DNA from: an uncultured Pelagibacteraceae bacterium
GTDB lineage: Bacteria; Pseudomonadota; Alphaproteobacteria; Pelagibacterales; Pelagibacteraceae
NCBI GenBank assembly: GCA_902566755.1
Contig: CACFJR010000001.1
Coordinates: forward strand, 1 to 56,000
Length of the DNA stretch: 56,000 nucleotides
Reading direction: 5' to 3'
The notes beneath the pieces were generated by a model. The model did no database searches. It was given only the letters and a program-made list of their open reading frames with translations, and was not told the DNA's origin. Shown here in pieces: positions 8,929 to 15,068 of this stretch (its first letter is position 1; each line of letters opens with the position of its first letter). A program made the translations under genes and the position numbers.

Positions 8929-9269
8929 TAACTTATTTTTTCAAAACTTTTTTGTAATGCCTCTTTAATTTCATCGTATTTTTCCTCTAAAACACTTTTT
9001 TTTGCAAGAACTAAATAAGAAAAGTTAAGATTTAATTTAGCTATTTTAGTTATCGCATATGTCATATTTTTGAGCCTTCTTTTTATCTTATTTCTATCAA
9101 CAGCTTTACCCATTTTCTTTTTTGCCACAAAACTAATATTGAGACATGTATTCTTTTTATCGGGAATCTTTTTAAAAAAAATTGTGAGATAAGAATTGGA
9201 AATTTTTCTTCCATTAAGAAGTTTTTTAAAGTCCTCATTCTTTGAGAGACTCTTAATTTTAATTTTCAT
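8928..9269 (-). CDS. rnpA: Ribonuclease P protein component
   Basis: Protein subunit of RNase P, which trims tRNA 5' leaders. The 113-residue basic protein contains the RNR-type motif GKAVDRNKIKRRLKNMTYA at about residues 53-71 and FVAKKKMG just before it. It follows rpmH with a one-base TAATG overlap, the normal gene pair. The RNA subunit rnpB is not in this window. Confidence 0.95.
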   Translation of the reverse strand: MKIKIKSLSKNEDFKKLLNGRKISNSYLTIFFKKIPDKKNTCLNISFVAKKKMGKAVDRNKIKRRLKNMTYAITKIAKLNLNFSYLVLAKKSVLEEKYDEIKEALQKSFEKIS

Positions 9270-9403
9270 TAAACAGTAAGTTTTTTTCGCCCTTTTTTTC
9301 TTCTTCTGGCTAGAAGTTTTTTTCCACCTTTTGTTTTCATTTTTGATCTAAATCCGTGGCGTCTTTTCCTGACAAGTTTACTTGGTTGATAAGTTCTTTT
9401 CAT
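9269..9403 (-). CDS. rpmH: 50S ribosomal protein L34
   Basis: A 44-residue, very basic ribosomal protein beginning [20 protein letters not shown], the universal L34 signature, and ending GRKKLTV. It is the first gene of the leftward rpmH-rnpA-yidD-yidC-argB run. The ATG is at 9401-9403 and the TAA overlaps the rnpA start. The upstream region 9404-9460 is shared with the divergent VTT gene and must hold promoters for both; a TATAAT sits at 9441-9446 on the + strand. Confidence 0.97.
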   Translation of the reverse strand: MKRTYQPSKLVRKRRHGFRSKMKTKGGKKLLARRRKKGRKKLTV

Positions 9404-9460
9404 AAGATTTTAATTATGTAGTATTAAAAATTTAAGTACTTATAATGTAAAATCTATAAT

Positions 9461-10183
9461 ATGCAAACTATGAAAAACGTTAAGATATGGTTAGGTTTAG
9501 CCTATATTATATTCCTGGGATTGTTTTTATACTTCTTGTTAACTTATATAAGTATTGAGGAGTTAACTTCATATAGTTTTCTCAAATCAAATAGTGAGTA
9601 TCTAATTAATTTTAAACAAAATAATATAATATTCTCATTTTTTTTATTTATTATATTTGGAATTGTTTGGATTTCTTTACTTCAAGGATTTGGGTCTCCA
9701 TTAGGGTTGATTTGTGGATATATTTTTGGACCTTACTTTGGAACTTTAATTTTTTCGTTAACTTTTGCTTTAGGATCTAGTGTAACTTTTGTGGTTGCTA
9801 ATTATTTTTTTAAAAACTACATCATTGAAAAAATACAAAATAAGTATCAATATCTTAATGACAAAATAAGAAACAATCAGCTTTTAGCGGTCGGCCTCCT
9901 TAGATTTCTTGGTGGTATTCCAACACAGATACAAAATTTAATACCTGTATTATTTGATGTAAAATTAAAAAACTATTTTTTTGGAACCTTACTTGGAGTT
10001 ATTATTCAAGCATTTATTGTTTGTTCGTTAGGATCAGCTTTAGAAAAGAAAATATATGAAAATGATGAATTACCAAAAATATTAGATCTTTTAAAAACTC
10101 AAGAAATTTATTTACCAATATCAGCTATAATATTTTTATTTGTTCTGACATTTATTTTAAGAAAATTTTTCTTTAAAAAGTAA
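9461..10183 (+). CDS. TVP38/TMEM64 (VTT-domain) inner-membrane protein
   Basis: A 240-residue polytopic membrane protein of the DedA/VTT superfamily. The VTT core is visible: GFGSPLGLICGYIFGPYFG at about residues 76-94, ALGSSVTFVVANYF, and RFLGGIPTQIQNLIPVLFDV. Hydrophobic segments lie at about 8-30, 52-74, 88-125, 165-188 and 215-235. Family members act in lipid or membrane homeostasis; the role here is unknown. A second in-frame ATG at 9470 could be the real start, since TATAAT at 9455-9460 touches the first ATG. The stop codon directly abuts the 3' end of the convergent tRNA-Thr. Confidence 0.8.
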   Translation: MQTMKNVKIWLGLAYIIFLGLFLYFLLTYISIEELTSYSFLKSNSEYLINFKQNNIIFSFFLFIIFGIVWISLLQGFGSPLGLICGYIFGPYFGTLIFSLTFALGSSVTFVVANYFFKNYIIEKIQNKYQYLNDKIRNNQLLAVGLLRFLGGIPTQIQNLIPVLFDVKLKNYFFGTLLGVIIQAFIVCSLGSALEKKIYENDELPKILDLLKTQEIYLPISAIIFLFVLTFILRKFFFKK

Positions 10184-10258
10184 TGGTGCCCTCGATGAGA
10201 ATCTAACTCATGACTGACCCTTACCAAGGGCCTGTTTTAACACTAAAACTACAAGGGC
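10184..10258 (-). tRNA. tRNA-Thr (GGT anticodon)
   Basis: The reverse strand folds into a 75-base cloverleaf with encoded CCA. The acceptor GCCCTTG pairs with CGAGGGC, the anticodon stem GGCCC with GGGTC, and the T stem ATGAG with CTCAT. The anticodon loop TTGGTAA gives GGT, threonine. The D-loop (TAGTGTTA) lacks the usual GG pair and the T-loop is TTAGATT rather than TTCRANY; the normal G19-C56 contact appears replaced by U19-A56. The gene abuts the VTT stop codon with no spacer. Confidence 0.9.
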
Positions 10259-10302
10259 GAGTAAATAAAAATAGTGTAAAAATCAATAAAATTCAAATTT
10301 TT

Positions 10303-10328
10303 GACTTAATTTTTTATTTTATTAAGTC
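10303..10328. repeat. Inverted repeat upstream of small basic ORF
   Basis: GACTTAAT at 10303-10310 is the exact reverse complement of ATTAAGTC at 10321-10328, with a ten-base T-rich spacer. A TTGACT overlaps the left arm (10301-10306), and a perfect TATAAT (10329-10334) directly follows the right arm. The 22-base spacing is too long for a standard sigma-70 promoter, so the arms could be an operator or an RNA hairpin. Confidence 0.4.
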
Positions 10329-10350
10329 TATAATAATTTTTGGTAATTTT

Positions 10351-10545
10351 ATGGGAATTCACTACGATTATAAATCTACAAGAGGTGCTAAAGCGATGGA
10401 GAAGCAAGCTAAAAGAGAAAAGAAATTAGCTGAGCGAAGAGCCAAAAAACAATCTAAGCAGGGAACAAATAAATCTGAAGATAAGACAATACCAATTGAT
10501 CAAGTTGTAACTTTGGAGCATCTTACCAATCCTGAGAAAAAATAA
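10351..10545 (+). CDS. Small, highly charged protein of unknown function
   Basis: A 64-residue protein starting MGIHYDYKSTRGAKAMEKQA, followed by a long Lys/Arg/Glu-rich helix and an acidic tail with the segment IDQVVTLEHL. The frame is open back into tRNA-Thr (10210), but that start is not credible; the ATG at 10351 follows a TATAAT and gives a compact protein. I do not recognise a named family. The charge pattern suggests an RNA- or nucleoid-binding or ribosome-associated peptide, but that is a guess. It precedes another small basic ORF and dcd-murA. Confidence 0.6.
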   Translation: MGIHYDYKSTRGAKAMEKQAKREKKLAERRAKKQSKQGTNKSEDKTIPIDQVVTLEHLTNPEKK

Positions 10546-10553
10546 TCTTTTTA

Positions 10554-10676
10554 ATGAATTCTAAAAGAAAGCCTTCTAAGCTTGATCTCGAGAAAGCACT
10601 TAGAAAAAATTTAAGGAAAAGAAAAATTCACAAACAAAAAAACCAAAAAAATGATTCTAAACGACAAACAAATTAA
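10554..10676 (+). CDS. Small basic ORF upstream of dcd
   Basis: A 40-residue ORF beginning MNSKRKPSKLDLEKALRKNL, with about 40 percent Lys/Arg. It starts 8 bases after the previous small gene and runs 26 bases into dcd. The LEKALRKNLRKRK segment resembles short ALRxNLxRRK peptides that I recall upstream of murA in other Alphaproteobacteria. That resemblance and its place in the operon support a real gene, but its length and low complexity leave doubt. Confidence 0.5.
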   Translation: MNSKRKPSKLDLEKALRKNLRKRKIHKQKNQKNDSKRQTN

Positions 10677-11202
10677 AGAACTTGCAGAAAAAGAGGAGAT
10701 GATAAGTCCATTTGTGAGCGAAAGCGTATCTAAAGGCATTAGTCATGGACTTAACTCATTTGGTTATGACTTAAGATGCGGCTCTGAATTCAAAATTTTT
10801 ACAAACATAAAAGGAGCTACAGCTGACCCAAAGAATTTTAGTGAGGACAATTTTATAACTATTAAAGGTGAAGAGTCTATTTTAATTCCTCCAAATTCTT
10901 TCGCACTGGCAAGTAGTCTTGAGTATTTTAAAATGCCAAGAAATGTAACTGGATTAGTAACTGCCAAGAGTACTTACGCAAGATGCGGACTTGGAACTCC
11001 ACCCACAGTTTTAGAGGCAGGTTGGCATGGCAACTTAGTTTTAGAATTTTCAAATCACACAAGCAACTCGATAAAATTGTATGCAAATAGTGGAGCAGCG
11101 CAAATTTTGTTCTTCAGTGGAGATCAGCCAGAGGTATCCTATTCTGATAGAAAAGGAAAATATCAAGGTCAAGTTGGTATAACTTTGGCTAAATCAAAAT
11201 AA
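10651..11202 (+). CDS. dcd: dCTP deaminase
   Basis: Deaminates dCTP to dUTP, feeding dTMP synthesis. The 183-residue protein matches the family in length and has SSLEYFKMPRNVTGLVTAKS and the catalytic glutamate segment TVLEAGWHGNLVLEFSNHT. The C-terminal GKYQGQVGITL tail closes the nucleotide site. It starts inside the preceding small ORF, and murA begins one base after its stop, indicating coupled expression. Confidence 0.96.
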   Translation: MILNDKQIKELAEKEEMISPFVSESVSKGISHGLNSFGYDLRCGSEFKIFTNIKGATADPKNFSEDNFITIKGEESILIPPNSFALASSLEYFKMPRNVTGLVTAKSTYARCGLGTPPTVLEAGWHGNLVLEFSNHTSNSIKLYANSGAAQILFFSGDQPEVSYSDRKGKYQGQVGITLAKSK

Positions 11203-11203
11203 A

Positions 11204-12472
11204 ATGAAAAAATTTATAATTACTGGCCCAAGCAAAGCCGTAAATGGAATGGTAAATATAAGTGGTGCAAAAAACTCATGCCTTCCTCTTATGGCGGCAT
11301 CTATTCTTTTTAAAAAAGAAGTAATTTTAAGAAATGTTCCTTTGGTTCAAGATGTTTTTACAATGAAAGATCTTTTAATTTCCTTAGGTTCTAAGGTAAA
11401 AATTTTAGAGAAAAAAAAAATGATGATCATTACAAATAAAAAGGATCACAAATTGACTGTTCCCTATAACTTGGTATCTACAATGCGAGCAGGAGTTTTA
11501 ACCATGGGTTCCTTACTTGGAAGATATCCAAAGAAAAGCATAAGAGTTGCTCAAGGAGGAGGTTGTGCATTAGGAATTCGTGATACATCTTGGCATCTCG
11601 AAGGTTTCAAAAGTTTAGGGGCTGAACATGTTTTGGAAAAGGGATATGTTAAAATATCTTCAAAGAATGGTTTAGTAGGCAAGAACTATAAGTTTCCAAA
11701 AATTACAGTTACCGGCACGTCAAATTTAATCATGTCTTCAGTTTTTGTAAGAGGTTCCCATGTTCTAAAAAATATATCTTTAGAACCTGAAGTAACAGAT
11801 CTTATAAAATTCCTTAACAACTCAGGCGCAAATATAAAGTTTATTGGAAAAAGATCTTTAAGAATTAGAGGAGTTAAAGAGCTGTTAAGCGGTAATCATA
11901 AAATTATTGGTGATAGGATAGAAGCATTTAGTTATTTATGTGTAGGAGCAATTACAAAGGGCAGTGTAAAGGTGGCGAATATAAATCCTAAATTTTTACC
12001 TTCAGAATTAAAGATATTAAAAAAAATAGGTTTTAAAATTAATGAAAGTAAAAATTATATAAAATTAAATACAAATAAAAAATTAAAACCTATAAACGTC
12101 AAAACTGGACCATGGCCTGGATTTGCAACAGATTGTTTGCCCATTTTAATACCTGTTTTAACAAGAATTTTCGGGCAAAGTAAAATTGAGGAAACGATTT
12201 TTACAAATAGATTTATGGCTGTGCCCGAACTAAATAGAATGGGAGCAGATATAAAAATTAAAAAAAATTTTGCAATAATTAATGGAGAAAAAAAATTGAA
12301 TTCTGCTGATTGTATTTCATCCGATCTCAGAACTACTTTCTCAATTATATTGGGTGCAATCGTGGCAAAGGGATCATCAACAATATCAAGAATTTATCAT
12401 GGATTGAGAGGATACTCAGACCTTCAACTTAAATTAAGAAAACTTGGTATTAAAGTAAAAATAAAAATATAA
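11204..12472 (+). CDS. murA: UDP-N-acetylglucosamine 1-carboxyvinyltransferase
   Basis: First committed step of peptidoglycan synthesis, adding enolpyruvate to UDP-GlcNAc. The 422-residue EPT-fold protein has the N-terminal GAKNSCLPLMAAS (Lys23, Asn24) and the catalytic-loop Cys121 in GGGCALGIRDT, the residue that fosfomycin alkylates in the family. Its stop overlaps the next gene by one base. Context murA-DUF2948-hisD is a typical alphaproteobacterial arrangement. Confidence 0.97.
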   Translation: MKKFIITGPSKAVNGMVNISGAKNSCLPLMAASILFKKEVILRNVPLVQDVFTMKDLLISLGSKVKILEKKKMMIITNKKDHKLTVPYNLVSTMRAGVLTMGSLLGRYPKKSIRVAQGGGCALGIRDTSWHLEGFKSLGAEHVLEKGYVKISSKNGLVGKNYKFPKITVTGTSNLIMSSVFVRGSHVLKNISLEPEVTDLIKFLNNSGANIKFIGKRSLRIRGVKELLSGNHKIIGDRIEAFSYLCVGAITKGSVKVANINPKFLPSELKILKKIGFKINESKNYIKLNTNKKLKPINVKTGPWPGFATDCLPILIPVLTRIFGQSKIEETIFTNRFMAVPELNRMGADIKIKKNFAIINGEKKLNSADCISSDLRTTFSIILGAIVAKGSSTISRIYHGLRGYSDLQLKLRKLGIKVKIKI

Positions 12473-12861
12473 TGGTAAAAAATTTTTTATCCAAAATATT
12501 AGCAAGAGAACTCAATGGTTTAAATATAATTTCGACATACTGTGAGGACTCAACTACAAGCGTTTCAGAGATTAAATATCTTAAAAAAAATAAAATATTT
12601 TTACTGTCTTTAACTCGAAAATCTCTGAAAGATAACAAAAAAAGCAACATTATAAGTGTGTGTAAATTTGAATTTATAGAAAATGTAGTAGCAAAAAATA
12701 TAGATCAAAAAGATAGTAAACTGAAATTAAAGTTGATGGGAATAGATGTAATGAAAATTGGTAAACAATATGAAATTAATTTGTTATTTTCAGATAATCG
12801 TTTTATAACCCTATATTCTGAAATAATAGAGGTAACATTAGAGGATTTAAAAAAGAAATAA
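12472..12861 (+). CDS. DUF2948 family protein
   Basis: A 129-residue protein of unknown function. Its position between murA and hisD is where DUF2948 proteins occur in Alphaproteobacteria. The pattern also fits: an early AREL-GLNIISTYCEDSTTSVSEIKYLKKNK segment ending in a predicted beta strand (IFLLSLTRKSL), a middle KFEFIENVVAKNI strand, and a C-terminal LYSEIIEVTLEDL. No catalytic motif is seen. One-base overlap with murA and one base before hisD. Confidence 0.7.
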   Translation: MVKNFLSKILARELNGLNIISTYCEDSTTSVSEIKYLKKNKIFLLSLTRKSLKDNKKSNIISVCKFEFIENVVAKNIDQKDSKLKLKLMGIDVMKIGKQYEINLLFSDNRFITLYSEIIEVTLEDLKKK

Positions 12862-12862
12862 A

Positions 12863-14149
12863 ATGAAAGTAATTTCTGCTAAAAATAAAAATTTTAATAA
12901 ATTTTTGGATAATCTTCTTTCTAAAAGAAAAAATAAGCTTCGATCAGATTATGTTTCAGTAAAAAATATAATTAAAGATGTAAGAAAAAATGGAGATAAA
13001 GCCCTAGTAAAATATGAGAAAAAATTTAATAAAAATAAAACAATTATTCCGAACTCAAAAAAAATAAAAGACTCCATTAAATCCTTAGACCAAAAAGTAA
13101 AAAAAGCGATAGATGCAGCTTATAATAGAATTTATAAATTTCATTCACTTCAAAAGTTCAAAGATGTCTCATATATTGATAAGTATCAAAATAAAGTGAA
13201 ATATAAATATGTTCCACTCGAGTCAGTTGCGATCTATGTTCCAGGTTCAAAAGTTTCCTATCCATCTAGTGTTTTAATGAGCACGATACCTGCAATTGTA
13301 GCAGGGGTTAAAAGAATTATAATGATAAATCCTGGTTATAAGGGAAAGCAAAATGCTGCAGTTTTGTACGCTGCAAGAAAATGTAAAATTAAGGAAATTT
13401 ATTCTATTGGTGGCCCTTCAGCAATTGCAGCTGCCGCATATGGAACTAAATCAATTAAATCTGTGAATAAAATTGTAGGACCAGGAAATTCATATGTTGC
13501 TTCAGCAAAAAAAGAGGTCTTTGGGGATATAGGAATTGAGTCAATGACAGCTGGACCTTCAGAAGTTTTAGTTGTCTGTGACAACAAATCTAATCCAGAA
13601 TGGTTAGCAAGTGATTTAATTGCTCAAGCTGAACATGATTCTCTTGCCCAGTGTATTTTAATTTCAAAAGATAAAAACGTTCTAAAAAAAACTAAGAATG
13701 AAATAACAAATCAACTTAAAAGCATTTCGAGAAGATCAATTGCAAAAAAAAGTTTAATGACGAATGGCATACTAATCTACGAAAATTCAGAAAATAGAAT
13801 TGCAGAAATAATTAATAAGGTGGGCCCAGAGCACTTAGAGCTTAATATAAAAAATTATAAGTCTTTAATTCCAAAAATTAAGAATGCAGGTTCTATTTGC
13901 TTGGGAAAATATGCAGCGATGGCAATGACAGATTATGGAGTACCGGGCACTAATCATGTTCTTCCAACTAATATGACCAGTAAATACTCAAGTGGATTAA
14001 GTGTTTCAGAGTTCATTAAAAAAATTTCATACATAAATTTATCAAAAAAGGGTATTGAAACTCTTGGTCCATCAGTTATAACTCTTGCAACTAATGAAGG
14101 TTTAGATGGACATGCTAAATCAATTAAAAAAAGATTAGGAGAATTATAA
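12863..14149 (+). CDS. hisD: Histidinol dehydrogenase
   Basis: Catalyses the last two oxidations of histidine biosynthesis, histidinol to histidine, with NAD and zinc. The 428-residue protein carries the diagnostic segments [48 protein letters not shown] and [12 protein letters not shown], plus GPEHLEL near residue 320. It is the only his gene in this operon; hisZ and hisG lie 2.3 kb downstream behind hisS. Confidence 0.97.
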   Translation: MKVISAKNKNFNKFLDNLLSKRKNKLRSDYVSVKNIIKDVRKNGDKALVKYEKKFNKNKTIIPNSKKIKDSIKSLDQKVKKAIDAAYNRIYKFHSLQKFKDVSYIDKYQNKVKYKYVPLESVAIYVPGSKVSYPSSVLMSTIPAIVAGVKRIIMINPGYKGKQNAAVLYAARKCKIKEIYSIGGPSAIAAAAYGTKSIKSVNKIVGPGNSYVASAKKEVFGDIGIESMTAGPSEVLVVCDNKSNPEWLASDLIAQAEHDSLAQCILISKDKNVLKKTKNEITNQLKSISRRSIAKKSLMTNGILIYENSENRIAEIINKVGPEHLELNIKNYKSLIPKIKNAGSICLGKYAAMAMTDYGVPGTNHVLPTNMTSKYSSGLSVSEFIKKISYINLSKKGIETLGPSVITLATNEGLDGHAKSIKKRLGEL

Positions 14150-14151
14150 AT

Positions 14152-14367
14152 TTGTCAAAACAAGACTCTTTAGAATTTAAAGGAAAGGTAATAGACCTTT
14201 TGCCCAATGCAATGTTTAGGGTCAAATTAGAAAACAATCACATTGTTACAGCGCATACAGCTGGAAAATTAAGAAAAAACAGAATTAGAGTTTTGCAGGG
14301 AGACAATGTTACTGTAGAAGTAACTCCATATGATCTTACAAAGGGTCGTATAACATTTAGATTTTAA
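14152..14367 (+). CDS. infA: Translation initiation factor IF-1 (TTG start)
   Basis: Binds the ribosomal A site with IF-2 and IF-3 during initiation. The 71-residue S1/OB-fold protein shows the family core [38 protein letters not shown] and [12 protein letters not shown]. The start is TTG at 14152, required by alignment with IF-1 proteins ([10 protein letters not shown]); no ATG lies in a suitable place. It follows hisD by two bases, and tRNA-Phe begins one base after its stop. Confidence 0.95.
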   Translation: MSKQDSLEFKGKVIDLLPNAMFRVKLENNHIVTAHTAGKLRKNRIRVLQGDNVTVEVTPYDLTKGRITFRF

Positions 14368-14368
14368 T

Positions 14369-14443
14369 GGCCTTGTAGCTCAGTAGTAGAGCAGTACCCT
14401 GAAAAGGTATGTGTCGTAAGTGCGATTCTTACCAAGGCCACCA
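14369..14443 (+). tRNA. tRNA-Phe (GAA anticodon)
   Basis: A 75-base cloverleaf with encoded CCA. Acceptor GGCCTTG pairs with CAAGGCC, the D stem is GCTC/GAGC, the anticodon stem GTACC/GGTAT includes a G-U pair, the loop CTGAAAA gives GAA, and the T stem is GTAAG/CTTAC. The D-loop AGTAGTA is one base short and has a single G, and the T-loop TGCGATT has G where U55 is expected. It starts one base after the infA stop, so it is probably co-transcribed and processed. Confidence 0.95.
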
Positions 14444-14511
14444 CCAAAAAGCTTAATAATAGACAATTAAATCACTTGCATCTAATTTAGAAATCTAATA
14501 ACAAATCACAT

Positions 14512-14529
14512 TCTTTGTATAAACAAAGA
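14512..14529 (+). promoter_or_regulatory. Hairpin in the cold shock gene 5' leader
   Basis: A perfect 7-base inverted repeat, TCTTTGT (14512-14518) and ACAAAGA (14523-14529), with loop ATAA, sits 23 bases before the cold shock start codon. Cold shock mRNAs commonly have structured leaders, so a thermo-responsive role is possible. The stem is AT-rich and may be chance in this genome. Confidence 0.3.
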
Positions 14530-14552
14530 TAAACTAATAAAGAAAGAGTAAA

Positions 14553-14762
14553 ATGAGTCTAAAAGGTAAAGTAAAGTGGTTTAATGGAAAAAAAGGTTAT
14601 GGTTTCATTGAACGAGAAGATAAAGAAAAAGATGTATTCGTGCATGCTTCTGCTGTTAGAGAAGCTGGTTTAAGATTCTTAAACGAAGGTGACGAAATTA
14701 CATTTGAAGTTGAAGACGGAGAAAAAGGTCCTGCCGCAGTAAAACTGCAAAAAACCTCTTAA
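14553..14762 (+). CDS. Cold shock domain protein (CspA family)
   Basis: A 69-residue single OB-fold nucleic-acid-binding protein. It begins [20 protein letters not shown], containing the RNP1-like KGYGFI, followed by RNP2-like [10 protein letters not shown] and the closing GPAAVKLQ. Such proteins act as RNA chaperones in the cytoplasm. It stands alone between tRNA-Phe and tRNA-His, with a purine-rich AAAGAGTAAA before the ATG. A long nested hairpin lies 16 bases after its stop. Confidence 0.93.
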   Translation: MSLKGKVKWFNGKKGYGFIEREDKEKDVFVHASAVREAGLRFLNEGDEITFEVEDGEKGPAAVKLQKTS

Positions 14763-14778
14763 TTCTAATTCATCATTA

Positions 14779-14823
14779 TTGTATAGGAGTATAAAACCCG
14801 TTGGGTTTGCTATTCCTATACAA
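14779..14823 (+). other. Nested RNA hairpin downstream of the cold shock gene
   Basis: An outer 13-pair stem joins TTGTATAGGAGTA (14779-14791) to TATTCCTATACAA (14811-14823) with one G-U pair. Inside it, AAACCC (14794-14799) pairs with GGGTTT (14803-14808) around a GTT loop. This is by far the strongest hairpin seen between genes here. No U-tract follows, so it is not a standard intrinsic terminator. It could protect the csp mRNA 3' end, act as a terminator of another kind, or be part of a small RNA. Confidence 0.6.
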
Positions 14824-14915
14824 TTCATTCTTGTATTTCTATAATTAAATGCTATTTAAGCTCTATGAATATATTAAATAATAAGTTCAATTCAATTCAC
14901 AGACATCATACACAT

Positions 14916-14932
14916 GCTGGCTGCACGCTAGC
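14916..14932 (+). other. GC-rich hairpin upstream of tRNA-His
   Basis: GCTGGC (14916-14921) pairs with GCTAGC (14927-14932), including one G-U, around loop TGCAC. It stands out as GC-rich in a very AT-rich spacer and is followed by a T/A-rich run, so it could be a weak terminator. The rest of the 14763-14988 spacer shows no ORF of note. Confidence 0.35.
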
Positions 14933-14988
14933 TATTTAATTATTTAATAAATTTAAATTTAACAACAATTAATATAAAATAAACATAG

Positions 14989-15063
14989 GCCCTGGTGGTG
15001 AAATGGTTATCACGGAAGTTTGTGGAACTTCAGTTTTTGGTTCGATCCCAAGCCAGGGTACCA
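14989..15063 (+). tRNA. tRNA-His (GTG anticodon), non-canonical acceptor
   Basis: A 75-base cloverleaf with encoded CCA. Acceptor GCCCTGG pairs with CCAGGGT including a terminal G1-U72, the D stem is GTGA/TCAC with a normal GG in the loop, the anticodon stem GAAGT/ACTTC holds the loop TTGTGGA (GTG, histidine), and the T-loop is the normal TTCGATC. The discriminator base is A73 rather than the usual bacterial C73. A G is encoded at position -1 (14988) but would face A73. The hisS start codon is only 5 bases downstream. Confidence 0.95.
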
Positions 15064-15068
15064 AAAAC

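Noticed and set aside
10210-10350. Extended N-terminus of the small charged protein at 10351
   Set aside because: The open frame begins inside tRNA-Thr and runs through an A/T spacer with a promoter-like element. No family support for the extra 47 residues.
14779-14823. Intrinsic terminator for the cold shock gene
   Set aside because: The stem is strong but no run of T follows on either strand, so it is reported as a hairpin of unknown role.
15003-15068. Extended N-terminus of hisS starting inside tRNA-His
   Set aside because: The first 22 codons of the open frame are tRNA-His sequence. The ATG at 15069 gives a normal HisRS N-terminus.
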